From: UBA7236 sp043727235 | GTDB taxonomy: Bacteria; Bacteroidota; Bacteroidia; Chitinophagales; BACL12 | Assembly: GCA_043727235.1 (NCBI GenBank) | Contig: JAYSYX010000026.1 | Span: 1 to 5,751 of the forward strand | Reading direction: 5' to 3' | DNA length: 5,751 nucleotides | Shown here: one piece after another, positions 1 through 5,751 of the stretch | Numbering within the stretch: position 1 is the stretch's first letter | Layout: each line of letters opens with the position of its first letter | The notes under the pieces: model-generated | The model's input: the letters and a program-made list of their open reading frames with translations, nothing else | Told to the model about the DNA's origin: nothing | Databases searched by the model: none | Program-made: the position numbers and the translations under genes

Positions 1-26
1 CAATACCCCGACTCATAAAAGTAAAC

Positions 27-1475
27 TTACTCCACCACCACCTTCACATACCCAAAACTATTATAAGGTATCACTCCAACACCCTTATAGCTCACCCTGT
101 CAATTCCCTTTACCTCAAGCGAATTATCCGAACCCTTTGCCATAAATCCGGTACTTCCCGCACTGCTGTAATTATATTTACCTGTAAGATAATGGATTTC
201 AAAGGAACTTAATTTTCCGTTTTTGATATTTATTTCAGGAGTATATTTTTTACCACCGGCATTATCGAAATAATAATAATAAATGCCGGGTTGTGTAATA
301 TTTATATTGGAAGTTAATAAAGGTGCATTAAATGGCAACTCGTTTGCAAGTTGTAAAGAGTACCAATGACAACGATTTAATTTTTCTTCCTTGTCAGGAT
401 TTTCATCATACCTTCCAACAACACGCCTGGATGCCCAAAACCAATTTGCAATCAAATTTTGCATCAGCAGTATATCAAAATCATTTCTGTATTTACAAAA
501 GGTAACATACATATGTGCAGCATTTGCAATTGTATTTGACCAGTATTCCGCTTCCTTATCACCAAATTCAGTACAGTGATAAATTTTTCCGGGTAGATTC
601 GTTTTAAGATAATTAACAAGTGCACCAAATTGATCATTTGCCCTGTACGATTTTATATATTCATCAAATGCTTTTTCTAATTCGGGATAATGTTCGCCGG
701 ATTTATACACTAAAGTTTTGGGATGCATTGTATTTGCTGATTTAATTTCCTTCATCATATAATAATGCACATCAACACCAGAAATAAAATTACCGGTGGA
801 ATTTATATATTCTATTACACTGGTATTCCATCCCAAGTGATTTTTTTTATCAAAATCCTGACCGAAACACAACAATCGCGGAATATCAGGAAATTCTTTT
901 TCGCATGCTCGGAGTATGGGTTCAAAATCAGTTTTGTATTTTTCCCAATTATAACGGTAACTGAAGAAGCATTCATTCCCGGCAACAATTGAAATAATAT
1001 TCACCCCTGAATCCAATAAAGTTCTAATGGCGGAAATATTGGATTCTACAGTGCCCATCAAAACATTTAAACAATAATCAACCTCCAATCCCTTTACTTG
1101 TTTCGAAATATTTATCAGAGATAATAAAGCACTTTGTGCCTCTTCCGAATCTTTTTCCGCCTGTTTTAATTCCTTATCCAGTTTGTCCTGTTGCACATTA
1201 CCTTCATTATCGCGAAACTCTTTATACATCTTTTGTATGGAATCCCGGTTCATGCCCAATCCCGGTTTGTTCAACGCAGGGAAAGCAACCCGCGAGTCAC
1301 CTCCTCCCGGCCACCGAATGGCGATGGGATGCACTTTTGTAACTTCCAGTAAATAAGGTATGTCTGATGATGATACCACAGAAGTGAAACCTTCTCCGTT
1401 TCCTCCTATGATCTGTGCATCACTTCGCGTGAAAAACAGAAATGCAGTGAGTGATAGTAATATAAATGTTTTCAT
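27..1475 (-). CDS. Secreted clan GH-A-like glycoside hydrolase (TIM barrel plus C-terminal beta domain), family unassigned
   Basis: This 482-residue protein starts with a typical signal peptide (residues 1-20, hydrophobic core ILLSLTAFLFF, likely cut at SDA|QI), so it should be exported; no lipobox is seen. Several stretches match the barrel strands of clan GH-A glycosidases: an IRWPGGG strand (53-59), a GNE motif after a hydrophobic strand (166-168, candidate acid/base E168), DVHYY (235-239), and HCTEFG (300-305, candidate nucleophile E303). The 135-residue gap between the two glutamates fits such barrels. A charged, probably helical segment (about 79-116) is inserted after the first strand. 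From about 385 to the end the protein looks all-beta, as in the beta domains attached to GH39-, GH51- or GH79-like enzymes. The ATG is preceded by AAAGGA on the coding strand, which supports this start. Substrate and family cannot be assigned; it could also be a non-catalytic relative. It is transcribed away from the receptor operon. Confidence 0.72.
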   Translation of the reverse strand: MKTFILLSLTAFLFFTRSDAQIIGGNGEGFTSVVSSSDIPYLLEVTKVHPIAIRWPGGGDSRVAFPALNKPGLGMNRDSIQKMYKEFRDNEGNVQQDKLDKELKQAEKDSEEAQSALLSLINISKQVKGLEVDYCLNVLMGTVESNISAIRTLLDSGVNIISIVAGNECFFSYRYNWEKYKTDFEPILRACEKEFPDIPRLLCFGQDFDKKNHLGWNTSVIEYINSTGNFISGVDVHYYMMKEIKSANTMHPKTLVYKSGEHYPELEKAFDEYIKSYRANDQFGALVNYLKTNLPGKIYHCTEFGDKEAEYWSNTIANAAHMYVTFCKYRNDFDILLMQNLIANWFWASRRVVGRYDENPDKEEKLNRCHWYSLQLANELPFNAPLLTSNINITQPGIYYYYFDNAGGKKYTPEINIKNGKLSSFEIHYLTGKYNYSSAGSTGFMAKGSDNSLEVKGIDRVSYKGVGVIPYNSFGYVKVVVE

Positions 1476-1511
1476 AACTTTCCTTTAAGTTTGTGCGGAA
1501 ATCGGGGATTC

Positions 1512-1519
1512 CAAAGATA
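1512..1519 (-). promoter_or_regulatory. Putative Bacteroidota -7 box for the glycosidase-like gene
   Basis: Read on the minus strand this is TATCTTTG, an exact match to the Bacteroidota -7 element TAnnTTTG. It lies 36 bp upstream of the ATG, which would give a leader of about 30 nt. A clear TTTG -33 element at the usual spacing of about 19 bp is not present; an ATTG lies 16 bp upstream. The call rests on the -7 match and its position. Confidence 0.45.
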
Positions 1520-1589
1520 CTTAAATATTTCAAATCAATAATTTAGTGTCAATTCCTTTTATACTTTCATGACAATACAAAGTGTAATT

Positions 1590-1601
1590 AAAGTTAACTT
1601 T
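1590..1601. repeat. Perfect 12-bp palindrome, candidate operator in the divergent promoter region
   Basis: AAAGTTAACTTT is a perfect self-complementary 12-mer in the 140-bp gap between the divergent genes. It overlaps the rightward -7-like box by seven bases. That placement suits a repressor or other dimeric regulator site, but an AT-rich palindrome of this length can occur by chance, and no second copy is seen near the receptor start. Confidence 0.3.
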
Positions 1602-1602
1602 G
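1595..1602 (+). promoter_or_regulatory. Putative Bacteroidota -7 box for the receptor operon
   Basis: TAACTTTG matches TAnnTTTG exactly and lies 13 bp before the ATG at 1616. Transcription would start near 1607-1610, giving a leader of under 10 nt. This argues against a GTG start at 1604, which would lie at or before the transcription start, and favours ATG 1616. No convincing -33 TTTG is visible. Confidence 0.45.
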
Positions 1603-1615
1603 AGTGTTGATAAAA

Positions 1616-2128
1616 ATGAAAAATAAATCTCATCATATAATAGCAATTTCCGTGCTAATGTGTTTTTTATTTTATATCTGCGGCAGTGTTATTTTATTTG
1701 AGTATCGATTGGACAAAATACAGTCAGCAAATAATGTAAGGTATAAGGTTTCGGAAAACAAACATGTGCTAAGGCACTTAAAAATTCCACTCGAAGAAAT
1801 AAAATGGGAACACGATTATGAATTTTTCTGGAATGGATTTATGTATGATATTTCTGAAAAGGTGATCATCAACGATACCTTGTATTGTCTCGCATATCAG
1901 GATGTGGAGGAAACAGAATTAAAAAATGAACTTTCCCAACAAATGGAAGAGCAACAAACTCAAAAAAAGGAACGCAACGCAAATAATTTTAAATTTCCAA
2001 TATTTATTGCTTCTATGAAATTGGGATTGTTCCATCCAAAGAAATGCATTTTATTCGATCATTATATAAGCCTTCATTCCGGAAGAAATTTCTCCATCCC
2101 TGTTTTTATTCCTCCTGATCTTTGTTGA
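1616..2128 (+). CDS. Small membrane-anchored protein encoded ahead of the TonB-dependent receptor, function unknown
   Basis: This 170-residue protein has a short basic N-terminus (MKNKSHH) followed by one hydrophobic helix (about 8-28). It is therefore probably an inner-membrane-anchored protein with the rest in the periplasm, although an uncleaved signal peptide is also possible. The soluble part contains a compact motif at 60-78 (EEIKWEHDYEF, then F71, G74, M76, Y77, D78), a Gln/Glu/Lys-rich stretch (about 99-121), and a hydrophobic tail ending in IPPDLC with cysteine as the last residue. From memory, similar small proteins with a G-x-MYD motif occur beside TonB-dependent receptor genes in Bacteroidota; this could not be checked here. 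The receptor gene follows after 43 bp, so the two are probably cotranscribed and functionally linked. An in-frame GTG at 1604 would add four residues, but ATG 1616 fits the putative promoter better. Histidines and cysteines are fairly frequent, so metal binding is conceivable but unproven. Confidence 0.7.
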   Translation: MKNKSHHIIAISVLMCFLFYICGSVILFEYRLDKIQSANNVRYKVSENKHVLRHLKIPLEEIKWEHDYEFFWNGFMYDISEKVIINDTLYCLAYQDVEETELKNELSQQMEEQQTQKKERNANNFKFPIFIASMKLGLFHPKKCILFDHYISLHSGRNFSIPVFIPPDLC

Positions 2129-2171
2129 ATACTTATCAAAAAATCTTTCTTTTTTATTTAAATTTTTATTT

Positions 2172-4577
2172 ATGCAAATACTTATGGCGTGCGCATTAAG
2201 TCTGTTCGGCTTTGTGTTGCAAGCGCAGGAAATTTATATTAAGGATCAGACAACATTACAGGCGTTGGACCAGGTTGCCATCATTAACATATCCGATCAA
2301 AAAAGTTTGGTATCCGATCAAAATGGAATGGTGGATCTTAGTGCATTTAAAAATGCTGATTCAATTTTATTTATGCTGATGGGATATGAAGAATTAATTC
2401 TTTCCTATAATGATATTATTCAAATGAAAACCGTTTTCATGGCTTCCACACCTTTTACATTAGATGGTGTTGTGATAAGCGCAAACCGCTGGGAACAAAA
2501 CCGAACGGAAGTGCCAAATCATATCACTGCAATTGAAGCAAAGGATATCGCTTTTTATAATCCACAAACAAGTGCTGATATGCTTGCACAAAGCGGACAG
2601 GTTTTTGTCCAGAAAAGTCAATTTGGCGGTGGAAGCCCAATGATAAGGGGCTTTGCAACTAATCGTATACTAATGGTGGTGGATGGAGTGCGTATGAATA
2701 CTGCAATTTTCAGAAGTGGCAATATTCAAAATGTAATATCCATAGATCCAAATGCCTTGGAAGGAGCGGAGATCATTTTTGGTCCGGGCTCACTCATTTA
2801 TGGAAGTGATGCATTGGGAGGAGTTATGGATTTTCATACACTGTCACCCGAAATTTCCAACTCAGAAAAAACAATTGTGAAAGGATCTGTTTTTGGAAGA
2901 TTTACCTCTGCCAATATCGAAAAAACTTGTCATGCGGATATTAATATCGGAACAAAAAAATGGGCCTTTGTTACCAGTGTAAGTTTCAGTGATTTTGATG
3001 ATCTAGTTATGGGTTCAAATGGACCGGACGAATATCTTCGACCGGAATCTGTTGAAGTAATAAATGGTGTAGATAGTATTATCCCAAATGAGGATCCTCA
3101 AAAACAATTGTATACGGATATGTCTTATTACAACATCATGCAAAAAATAAGATTTAAACCTAATGCAAATTGGGATCTCAATTATGGGTTTCATTATTCA
3201 AAAACTTCGGAGTACGACCGATACGATAGATTAATTGAATATCGCGACGGAGTTCCGCGTTCAGCAGTTTGGTATTATGGTCCGCAAATCTGGAATATGC
3301 ATGTAATTTCCCTGCAACATAATTCAACATCAAAATTGTATGATATTGCGAGATTAACTTTAGCATATCAGTTATTTGAGGAAAGCAGAATAGATCGTTC
3401 CTATAAAAAAACAACGGAACACACAAAATTGGAACAAGTTGATGCAATTTCTGTAAATTTTGACTTGCAAAAAGCGATAAATAAAACCACTTTGTTTTAC
3501 GGACTTGAAGGAATTCACAATGGAGTTAATTCAAAAGGAACTGATCTTGACATAGAGACAGGTATTGAAGAAAATGCTGCTTCTCGATATCCGGATGGTG
3601 CTACCTGGCAAAGTTTTGCTATGTATATTAGTTCAAAAACAAAACTGATGCAAAAGCTTACGTTGCAAACCGGTGTTCGCTATAATCAGGTTTTGTTGCA
3701 TGCAGATTTTGATACCACTTTTTTTTCTTTTCCATTTAGTTCCGTTTATTTGAATAAGGGAGCATTAACAGGAAGTTCCGGATTTGCCTGGATACCGGCA
3801 AAGGATCTACAAATAAATCTGAATTTATCTACAGGATTCCGTGCCCCAAATGTTGATGATATCGGAAAAATATTTGATTCTGAACCTGGAAACGTTACCG
3901 TTCCCAACCCTGAACTGTTACCTGAATATGCGTATAATATCGATCTCGGTTTTATTAAGGGATTTAGTGATATTATTGAAATTCAAATTACCGGATTTTA
4001 TACTTTATTGAGTAATGCAATTGTTCGCAGAAGTTTTGCATTAAATGGAGAGGATAGCATTATATATGCAGGCGAATTAAGTGAAGTACAGGCATTGCAG
4101 AATATTGATAAAGCATTTGTTTGTGGTATTGAATCAGGAGTTCAGTTTCACCCGATAAAAAATATTACAATTGCTTCTTATCTTACCTATACTAAAGGTG
4201 AGGAACAAGCGGAAGATACTGGAGATGAATATGTTCCGTTGCGTCATGCTCCGCCATTATTCGGTTCAACACATTTCAGTTATCAGATGAAAAAATTCAG
4301 AGCTGATCTTTATGCCGATTATAATGCGGAAGTGTCCTTCGAGGAACTCGCACCCAGTGAAGCGGATAAACCACATTTGTATGCGATAGATGATAATGGA
4401 GATCCATATTGTCCTGCCTGGTACACGCTGAATTTGAAAATAGCATATCAGATCATTTCCAGTCTAAATATTCAGGCTGGTATCGACAATATTACTGATA
4501 TACGTTACAGGCCATATTCCTCAGGTGTTGTGTCACCGGGAAGAAGCGTTATTTTAGCCTTGCGTGCTACCTTTTGA
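2172..4577 (+). CDS. TonB-dependent outer-membrane receptor, heme/hemoglobin-receptor-like group
   Basis: This 801-residue receptor should form a 22-strand outer-membrane barrel that imports a scarce ligand with energy from TonB-ExbB-ExbD. In order: a short signal peptide (about 1-18, LQA|QE); a carboxypeptidase-regulatory-like domain (about 20-92); a TonB-box-like VVISANR (100-106); a plug (about 112-222) with SPMIRGFATNRILMVVDGVR (155-174) and GPGSLIYGSDALGG (204-217); then the barrel. FRAP (556-559) and NPEL (579-582), the paired motifs of heme receptors, are present, but the loop between them (with GKIFDSEPG, 565-573) has no histidine. The C-terminus is canonical: NITDIRYRPYSSG (773-785) and a final Phe801. 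Length and domains are complete. The ATG at 2172 gives a signal peptide with no Lys/Arg, and the frame remains open upstream (codons for FKFLF immediately before it), so the start is not certain. Ligand unknown: heme is possible, other iron or metal complexes equally so. No SusD gene adjoins it. Confidence 0.93.
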   Translation: MQILMACALSLFGFVLQAQEIYIKDQTTLQALDQVAIINISDQKSLVSDQNGMVDLSAFKNADSILFMLMGYEELILSYNDIIQMKTVFMASTPFTLDGVVISANRWEQNRTEVPNHITAIEAKDIAFYNPQTSADMLAQSGQVFVQKSQFGGGSPMIRGFATNRILMVVDGVRMNTAIFRSGNIQNVISIDPNALEGAEIIFGPGSLIYGSDALGGVMDFHTLSPEISNSEKTIVKGSVFGRFTSANIEKTCHADINIGTKKWAFVTSVSFSDFDDLVMGSNGPDEYLRPESVEVINGVDSIIPNEDPQKQLYTDMSYYNIMQKIRFKPNANWDLNYGFHYSKTSEYDRYDRLIEYRDGVPRSAVWYYGPQIWNMHVISLQHNSTSKLYDIARLTLAYQLFEESRIDRSYKKTTEHTKLEQVDAISVNFDLQKAINKTTLFYGLEGIHNGVNSKGTDLDIETGIEENAASRYPDGATWQSFAMYISSKTKLMQKLTLQTGVRYNQVLLHADFDTTFFSFPFSSVYLNKGALTGSSGFAWIPAKDLQINLNLSTGFRAPNVDDIGKIFDSEPGNVTVPNPELLPEYAYNIDLGFIKGFSDIIEIQITGFYTLLSNAIVRRSFALNGEDSIIYAGELSEVQALQNIDKAFVCGIESGVQFHPIKNITIASYLTYTKGEEQAEDTGDEYVPLRHAPPLFGSTHFSYQMKKFRADLYADYNAEVSFEELAPSEADKPHLYAIDDNGDPYCPAWYTLNLKIAYQIISSLNIQAGIDNITDIRYRPYSSGVVSPGRSVILALRATF

Positions 4578-4584
4578 GTTATTG

Positions 4585-4617
4585 AGCGGGTGCATTTTTT
4601 TGCACCCGTTTATTTTT
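4585..4617 (+). terminator. Intrinsic terminator after the receptor gene
   Basis: A perfect 8-bp stem (CGGGTGCA at 4587-4594, TGCACCCG at 4601-4608) encloses a six-T loop. It can extend outward by a G-U and an A-T pair, and is followed by TTTATTTTTTAT. It begins 8 bp after the receptor stop codon, a typical Rho-independent terminator that closes the receptor operon. Confidence 0.88.
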
Positions 4618-4627
4618 TATACCTTCG
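4599..4627 (+). promoter_or_regulatory. Putative promoter for the small LTxxQ-like gene, overlapping the terminator
   Basis: TTTG (4599-4602) is followed after 17 bp by TACCTTCG (4620-4627), one mismatch from the TAnnTTTG -7 element of Bacteroidota. Transcription would begin near 4633, giving a leader of about 25 nt before the ATG at 4658. The -33 part lies inside the terminator hairpin. The terminator between the genes implies the next gene has its own promoter, which supports the call. Confidence 0.42.
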
Positions 4628-4657
4628 TCGCAATCTTAACAGTTAAAATTTATAATT

Positions 4658-4969
4658 ATGAGTTTATTTTCTAAATTATTTGGTGGAAATAAGGGCGGAA
4701 ATGGCGGAGGAGCCGGACGCGCACAGGAATTTATCACAACACTAACGAACGATCTTAATTTGTCGACCGATCAGGTTACAAAAGTGGAGTCTGCGATACG
4801 TGAATTTATGGGTGAAAAAAAACAAAATAAACAAAGTGGGGGTGGAAAAGACGCAATGCGTGAAAGCAAACAGGATTTCAAACAGGATATTCTCAATGTT
4901 TTGGATGCAGCACAACAACAAAAGTTCATGGAGAATATTCAGAATTATAAACATCTTTTGAAGAATTAA
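4658..4969 (+). CDS. Small helical protein with two LTxxQ-like motifs and a glycine-rich N-terminus (Spy/CpxP-like, no signal peptide)
   Basis: This 103-residue protein begins MSLFSKLFGG, then has a glycine-rich segment (9-20) and two predicted helical stretches separated by a Gly/Gln/Lys-rich linker (about 52-64). The first helical part has LNLSTDQ (33-39; L35-S-T-D-Q39) and the second LDAAQQQKF (82-90). Both resemble the paired LTxxQ motifs of the Spy/CpxP group, in similar relative positions. Spy and CpxP are periplasmic, but no export signal is seen here; the N-terminal LFSKLF could at most form a short amphipathic membrane contact. It is separated from the receptor gene by a terminator and precedes the membrane-protein gene by 87 bp. 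The ATG start follows an A/T-rich leader without a Shine-Dalgarno site. The function is unknown; the LTxxQ relationship is inferred from motif spacing. Confidence 0.72.
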   Translation: MSLFSKLFGGNKGGNGGGAGRAQEFITTLTNDLNLSTDQVTKVESAIREFMGEKKQNKQSGGGKDAMRESKQDFKQDILNVLDAAQQQKFMENIQNYKHLLKN

Positions 4970-4985
4970 TTTAGATTTAATACTG

Positions 4986-4993
4986 TACTTTGC
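4986..4993 (+). promoter_or_regulatory. Weak candidate promoter element for the four-helix membrane protein
   Basis: TACTTTGC resembles the -7 element TAnnTTTG but is one base short between TA and TTTG. It lies about 65 bp before the ATG at 5057. The nearest upstream TTTG (4957-4960) is 25 bp away, longer than usual. No terminator was seen after the preceding gene, so read-through is an alternative source of transcription. Confidence 0.2.
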
Positions 4994-5056
4994 AGTTTAT
5001 TCAGAGGTTGATTTATTCAAATATTTTTAGTTTTACGTTCATTTAATACACGCATA

Positions 5057-5587
5057 ATGACAGCTACTATAATTTCTACAGTTTTATTATTTGGTTCAGA
5101 TGAATCAACCATGCACCTTTCCGAAGGTTTGTATAAAGCCTTAATGGGTTTTCACTCCGGGTGGAGATATATTGTAATTATTTTGACAGTGCTCGGTATA
5201 TGGTTCGGTTTTCAAACCTCTAAAGGGAAACGACCTTTTGCCGGCGCAACAAAAAAAATGGGAATGTTCACCATGATCTCTATGGATCTACAATTGGTTG
5301 CAGGTATATTATTGTATTTTCACTGGATATCCACACAAACCAATTTTAAAATTTCCAATATCACGAGTCAACTGGGAGTATCATCCTTCAGAAATATTGC
5401 TCTCGACCATGCAATAGGTATGCTCATCGCCATTATTTTTATTCATATCGGATATGCAAAAGCCAAAAAAGCCCTAAATGATGCTGATGCCGGAAGAAAA
5501 CAATTCATATGGTTTTTGATCGCATTCATTTTAATTCTTGTTTCCATTCCTTGGCCGTTTTTGTACGATGGCAGAGGGTGGGTTTAA
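5057..5587 (+). CDS. Small four-helix integral membrane protein, Bacteroidota type, function unknown
   Basis: This 176-residue protein has four hydrophobic helices at about 36-52, 69-90, 112-134 and 148-168, and ends shortly after a characteristic IPWPF (164-168). Recognisable features are FHSGWRY at the start of helix 1 (H33), H89 at the end of helix 2, and H118 and H130 in helix 3 (LDHAIGM, IHIGYAKAKKA). From memory this matches a Bacteroidota family of roughly 130-150 residues that is sometimes labelled cytochrome b in automatic annotation; its role is not established. The histidines near helix ends could bind heme or a metal, but no classical b-type pair is clear. Compared with that family this protein has about 20 extra N-terminal residues. 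A second in-frame ATG at 5111 (M19) would remove most of them and is a credible alternative start. It is probably inner-membrane. Confidence 0.75.
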   Translation: MTATIISTVLLFGSDESTMHLSEGLYKALMGFHSGWRYIVIILTVLGIWFGFQTSKGKRPFAGATKKMGMFTMISMDLQLVAGILLYFHWISTQTNFKISNITSQLGVSSFRNIALDHAIGMLIAIIFIHIGYAKAKKALNDADAGRKQFIWFLIAFILILVSIPWPFLYDGRGWV

Positions 5588-5679
5588 GGAAGATTCGAAG
5601 ATTCGAAGGAAGAAGATTCGAAGGTGAAGGTTCTAAGGGGGAAAAAGGAAGGAAGAGGTGGAAAGGTTGAAAAAGGGAC
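5588..5679. other. Purine-rich intergenic tract
   Basis: Immediately after the stop codon the plus strand is almost entirely A and G for about 90 bases, with only scattered T and few C. The asymmetry is strong and differs from the other intergenic regions here. No start codon followed by a meaningful frame, RNA gene or terminator was recognised. It contains the AGATTCGAAG repeats, and appears to be expanded low-complexity sequence. Confidence 0.6.
5591..5637. repeat. Degenerate short tandem repeat, unit AGATTCGAAG
   Basis: AGATTCGAAG occurs exactly at 5591-5600, 5599-5608 (overlapping by two bases) and 5614-5623, and with two changes (AGGTTCTAAG) at 5628-5637. Each exact copy contains the palindrome TTCGAA. 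The steps of 8, 15 and 14 bases suggest an expanding and decaying repeat of about 7-8 bases, not a coding or CRISPR structure. Confidence 0.7.
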
Positions 5680-5716
5680 ATTCATTATTGATTGAAACTT
5701 TTACAACTAACAGCTA

Positions 5717-5738
5717 AATTTTATTCTGGAATAAAATT
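5717..5738. repeat. AT-rich inverted repeat, 10-bp arms
   Basis: AATTTTATTC (5717-5726) and GAATAAAATT (5729-5738) are perfect reverse complements separated by TG. As RNA it would form a weak AT-rich hairpin with a tight loop; as DNA it could be a dimeric regulator site for a gene beyond the window. No T-run follows on the plus strand, so a standard terminator is unlikely. Confidence 0.5.
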
Positions 5739-5751
5739 ATCAGATTAAATC

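Noticed and set aside
1545..1607. Three AGTGT words (1545, 1581, 1603) as regulator sites
   Set aside because: The word is short, the spacings (36 and 22) are irregular and flanking bases are not conserved between copies.
1604..1615. GTG at 1604 as start of the small membrane protein
   Set aside because: It lies two bases after the putative -7 box, so it would be at or before the transcription start; the ATG at 1616 gives a normal basic n-region (MKNKSHH).
2117..2124. GATCTTTG as a separate promoter for the receptor
   Set aside because: It misses the leading T of TAnnTTTG, lies inside the end of the upstream gene and has no -33 partner; cotranscription is the simpler explanation.
3178..3447. 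Open reading frame of 89 codons antisense to the receptor gene
   Set aside because: It lies wholly inside a clearly coding gene on the other strand and its translation shows no recognisable domain or export signal; it is a shadow frame. The same holds for open frames opposite the glycosidase-like gene (391-579, 765-992, 1136-1342) and opposite the LTxxQ-like gene (4742-4954).
3719..3726. Run of eight T as a phase-variation switch (also A8 at 4815-4822 and T8 at 841-848)
   Set aside because: Runs of this length are expected in AT-rich coding DNA, all three lie in intact frames, and nothing else suggests slippage control.
2172..4577. Receptor as a SusC protein of a polysaccharide-utilisation locus
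   Set aside because: No SusD-like gene is adjacent, and the plug and FRAP/NPxL motifs fit the heme/hemoglobin-type receptors; the divergent glycosidase-like gene alone is not enough.
4982..4996. Hairpin (ACTG/CAGT) after the LTxxQ-like gene as a terminator
   Set aside because: The stem is only 4 bp with a 7-base loop and no following T-run.
5591..5637. CRISPR array
   Set aside because: The repeats are only about 10 bases, overlap or are nearly adjacent, and there are no spacers of uniform length or cas genes.

Overview
The window is AT-rich bacterial DNA, most likely from a member of the Bacteroidota. Three things point there. The large gene is a TonB-dependent receptor with a carboxypeptidase-regulatory-like N-terminal extension. 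Upstream sequences carry matches to the Bacteroidota -7 promoter element TAnnTTTG. Most genes have A/T-rich leaders without a clear Shine-Dalgarno site. The exact lineage cannot be read from the sequence; a Chitinophagales- or Sphingobacteriales-like organism is a guess.

Layout: (1) 27-1475, minus strand: a secreted TIM-barrel protein resembling clan GH-A glycoside hydrolases, with a C-terminal beta domain. (2) 1476-1615: a divergent intergenic region with a -7-like box facing each way; the rightward box overlaps a perfect 12-bp palindrome. (3) 1616-2128, plus strand: a small membrane-anchored protein with an F-x3-G-x-MYD motif, followed after 43 bp by (4) 2172-4577: a complete outer-membrane TonB-dependent receptor of the heme/hemoglobin-receptor-like group. 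These two look like one operon, closed by a strong intrinsic terminator (about 4585-4617). (5) 4658-4969: a small glycine-rich, helical, apparently cytoplasmic protein with two LTxxQ-like motifs. Its putative promoter overlaps the preceding terminator. (6) 5057-5587: a small four-helix membrane protein with several histidines. (7) 5588-5751: no gene; a purine-rich tract with degenerate AGATTCGAAG repeats, then an AT-rich 10+10 bp inverted repeat.

Functionally, the centre reads as an uptake operon: an anchored accessory protein plus an outer-membrane receptor that would import an iron- or metal-containing or similar ligand using TonB energy. No SusD-like gene is adjacent, so it is not a classic polysaccharide-utilisation locus, and the divergent glycosidase-like gene need not share its function. 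The two downstream genes look like separate small transcription units. No mobile element, tRNA, rRNA or CRISPR array was seen. The most interesting leads are the receptor that keeps FRAP/NPxL motifs but lacks the intervening heme-ligand histidine, its small partner protein, the signal-less Spy-like protein, and the unassigned GH-A-like enzyme.
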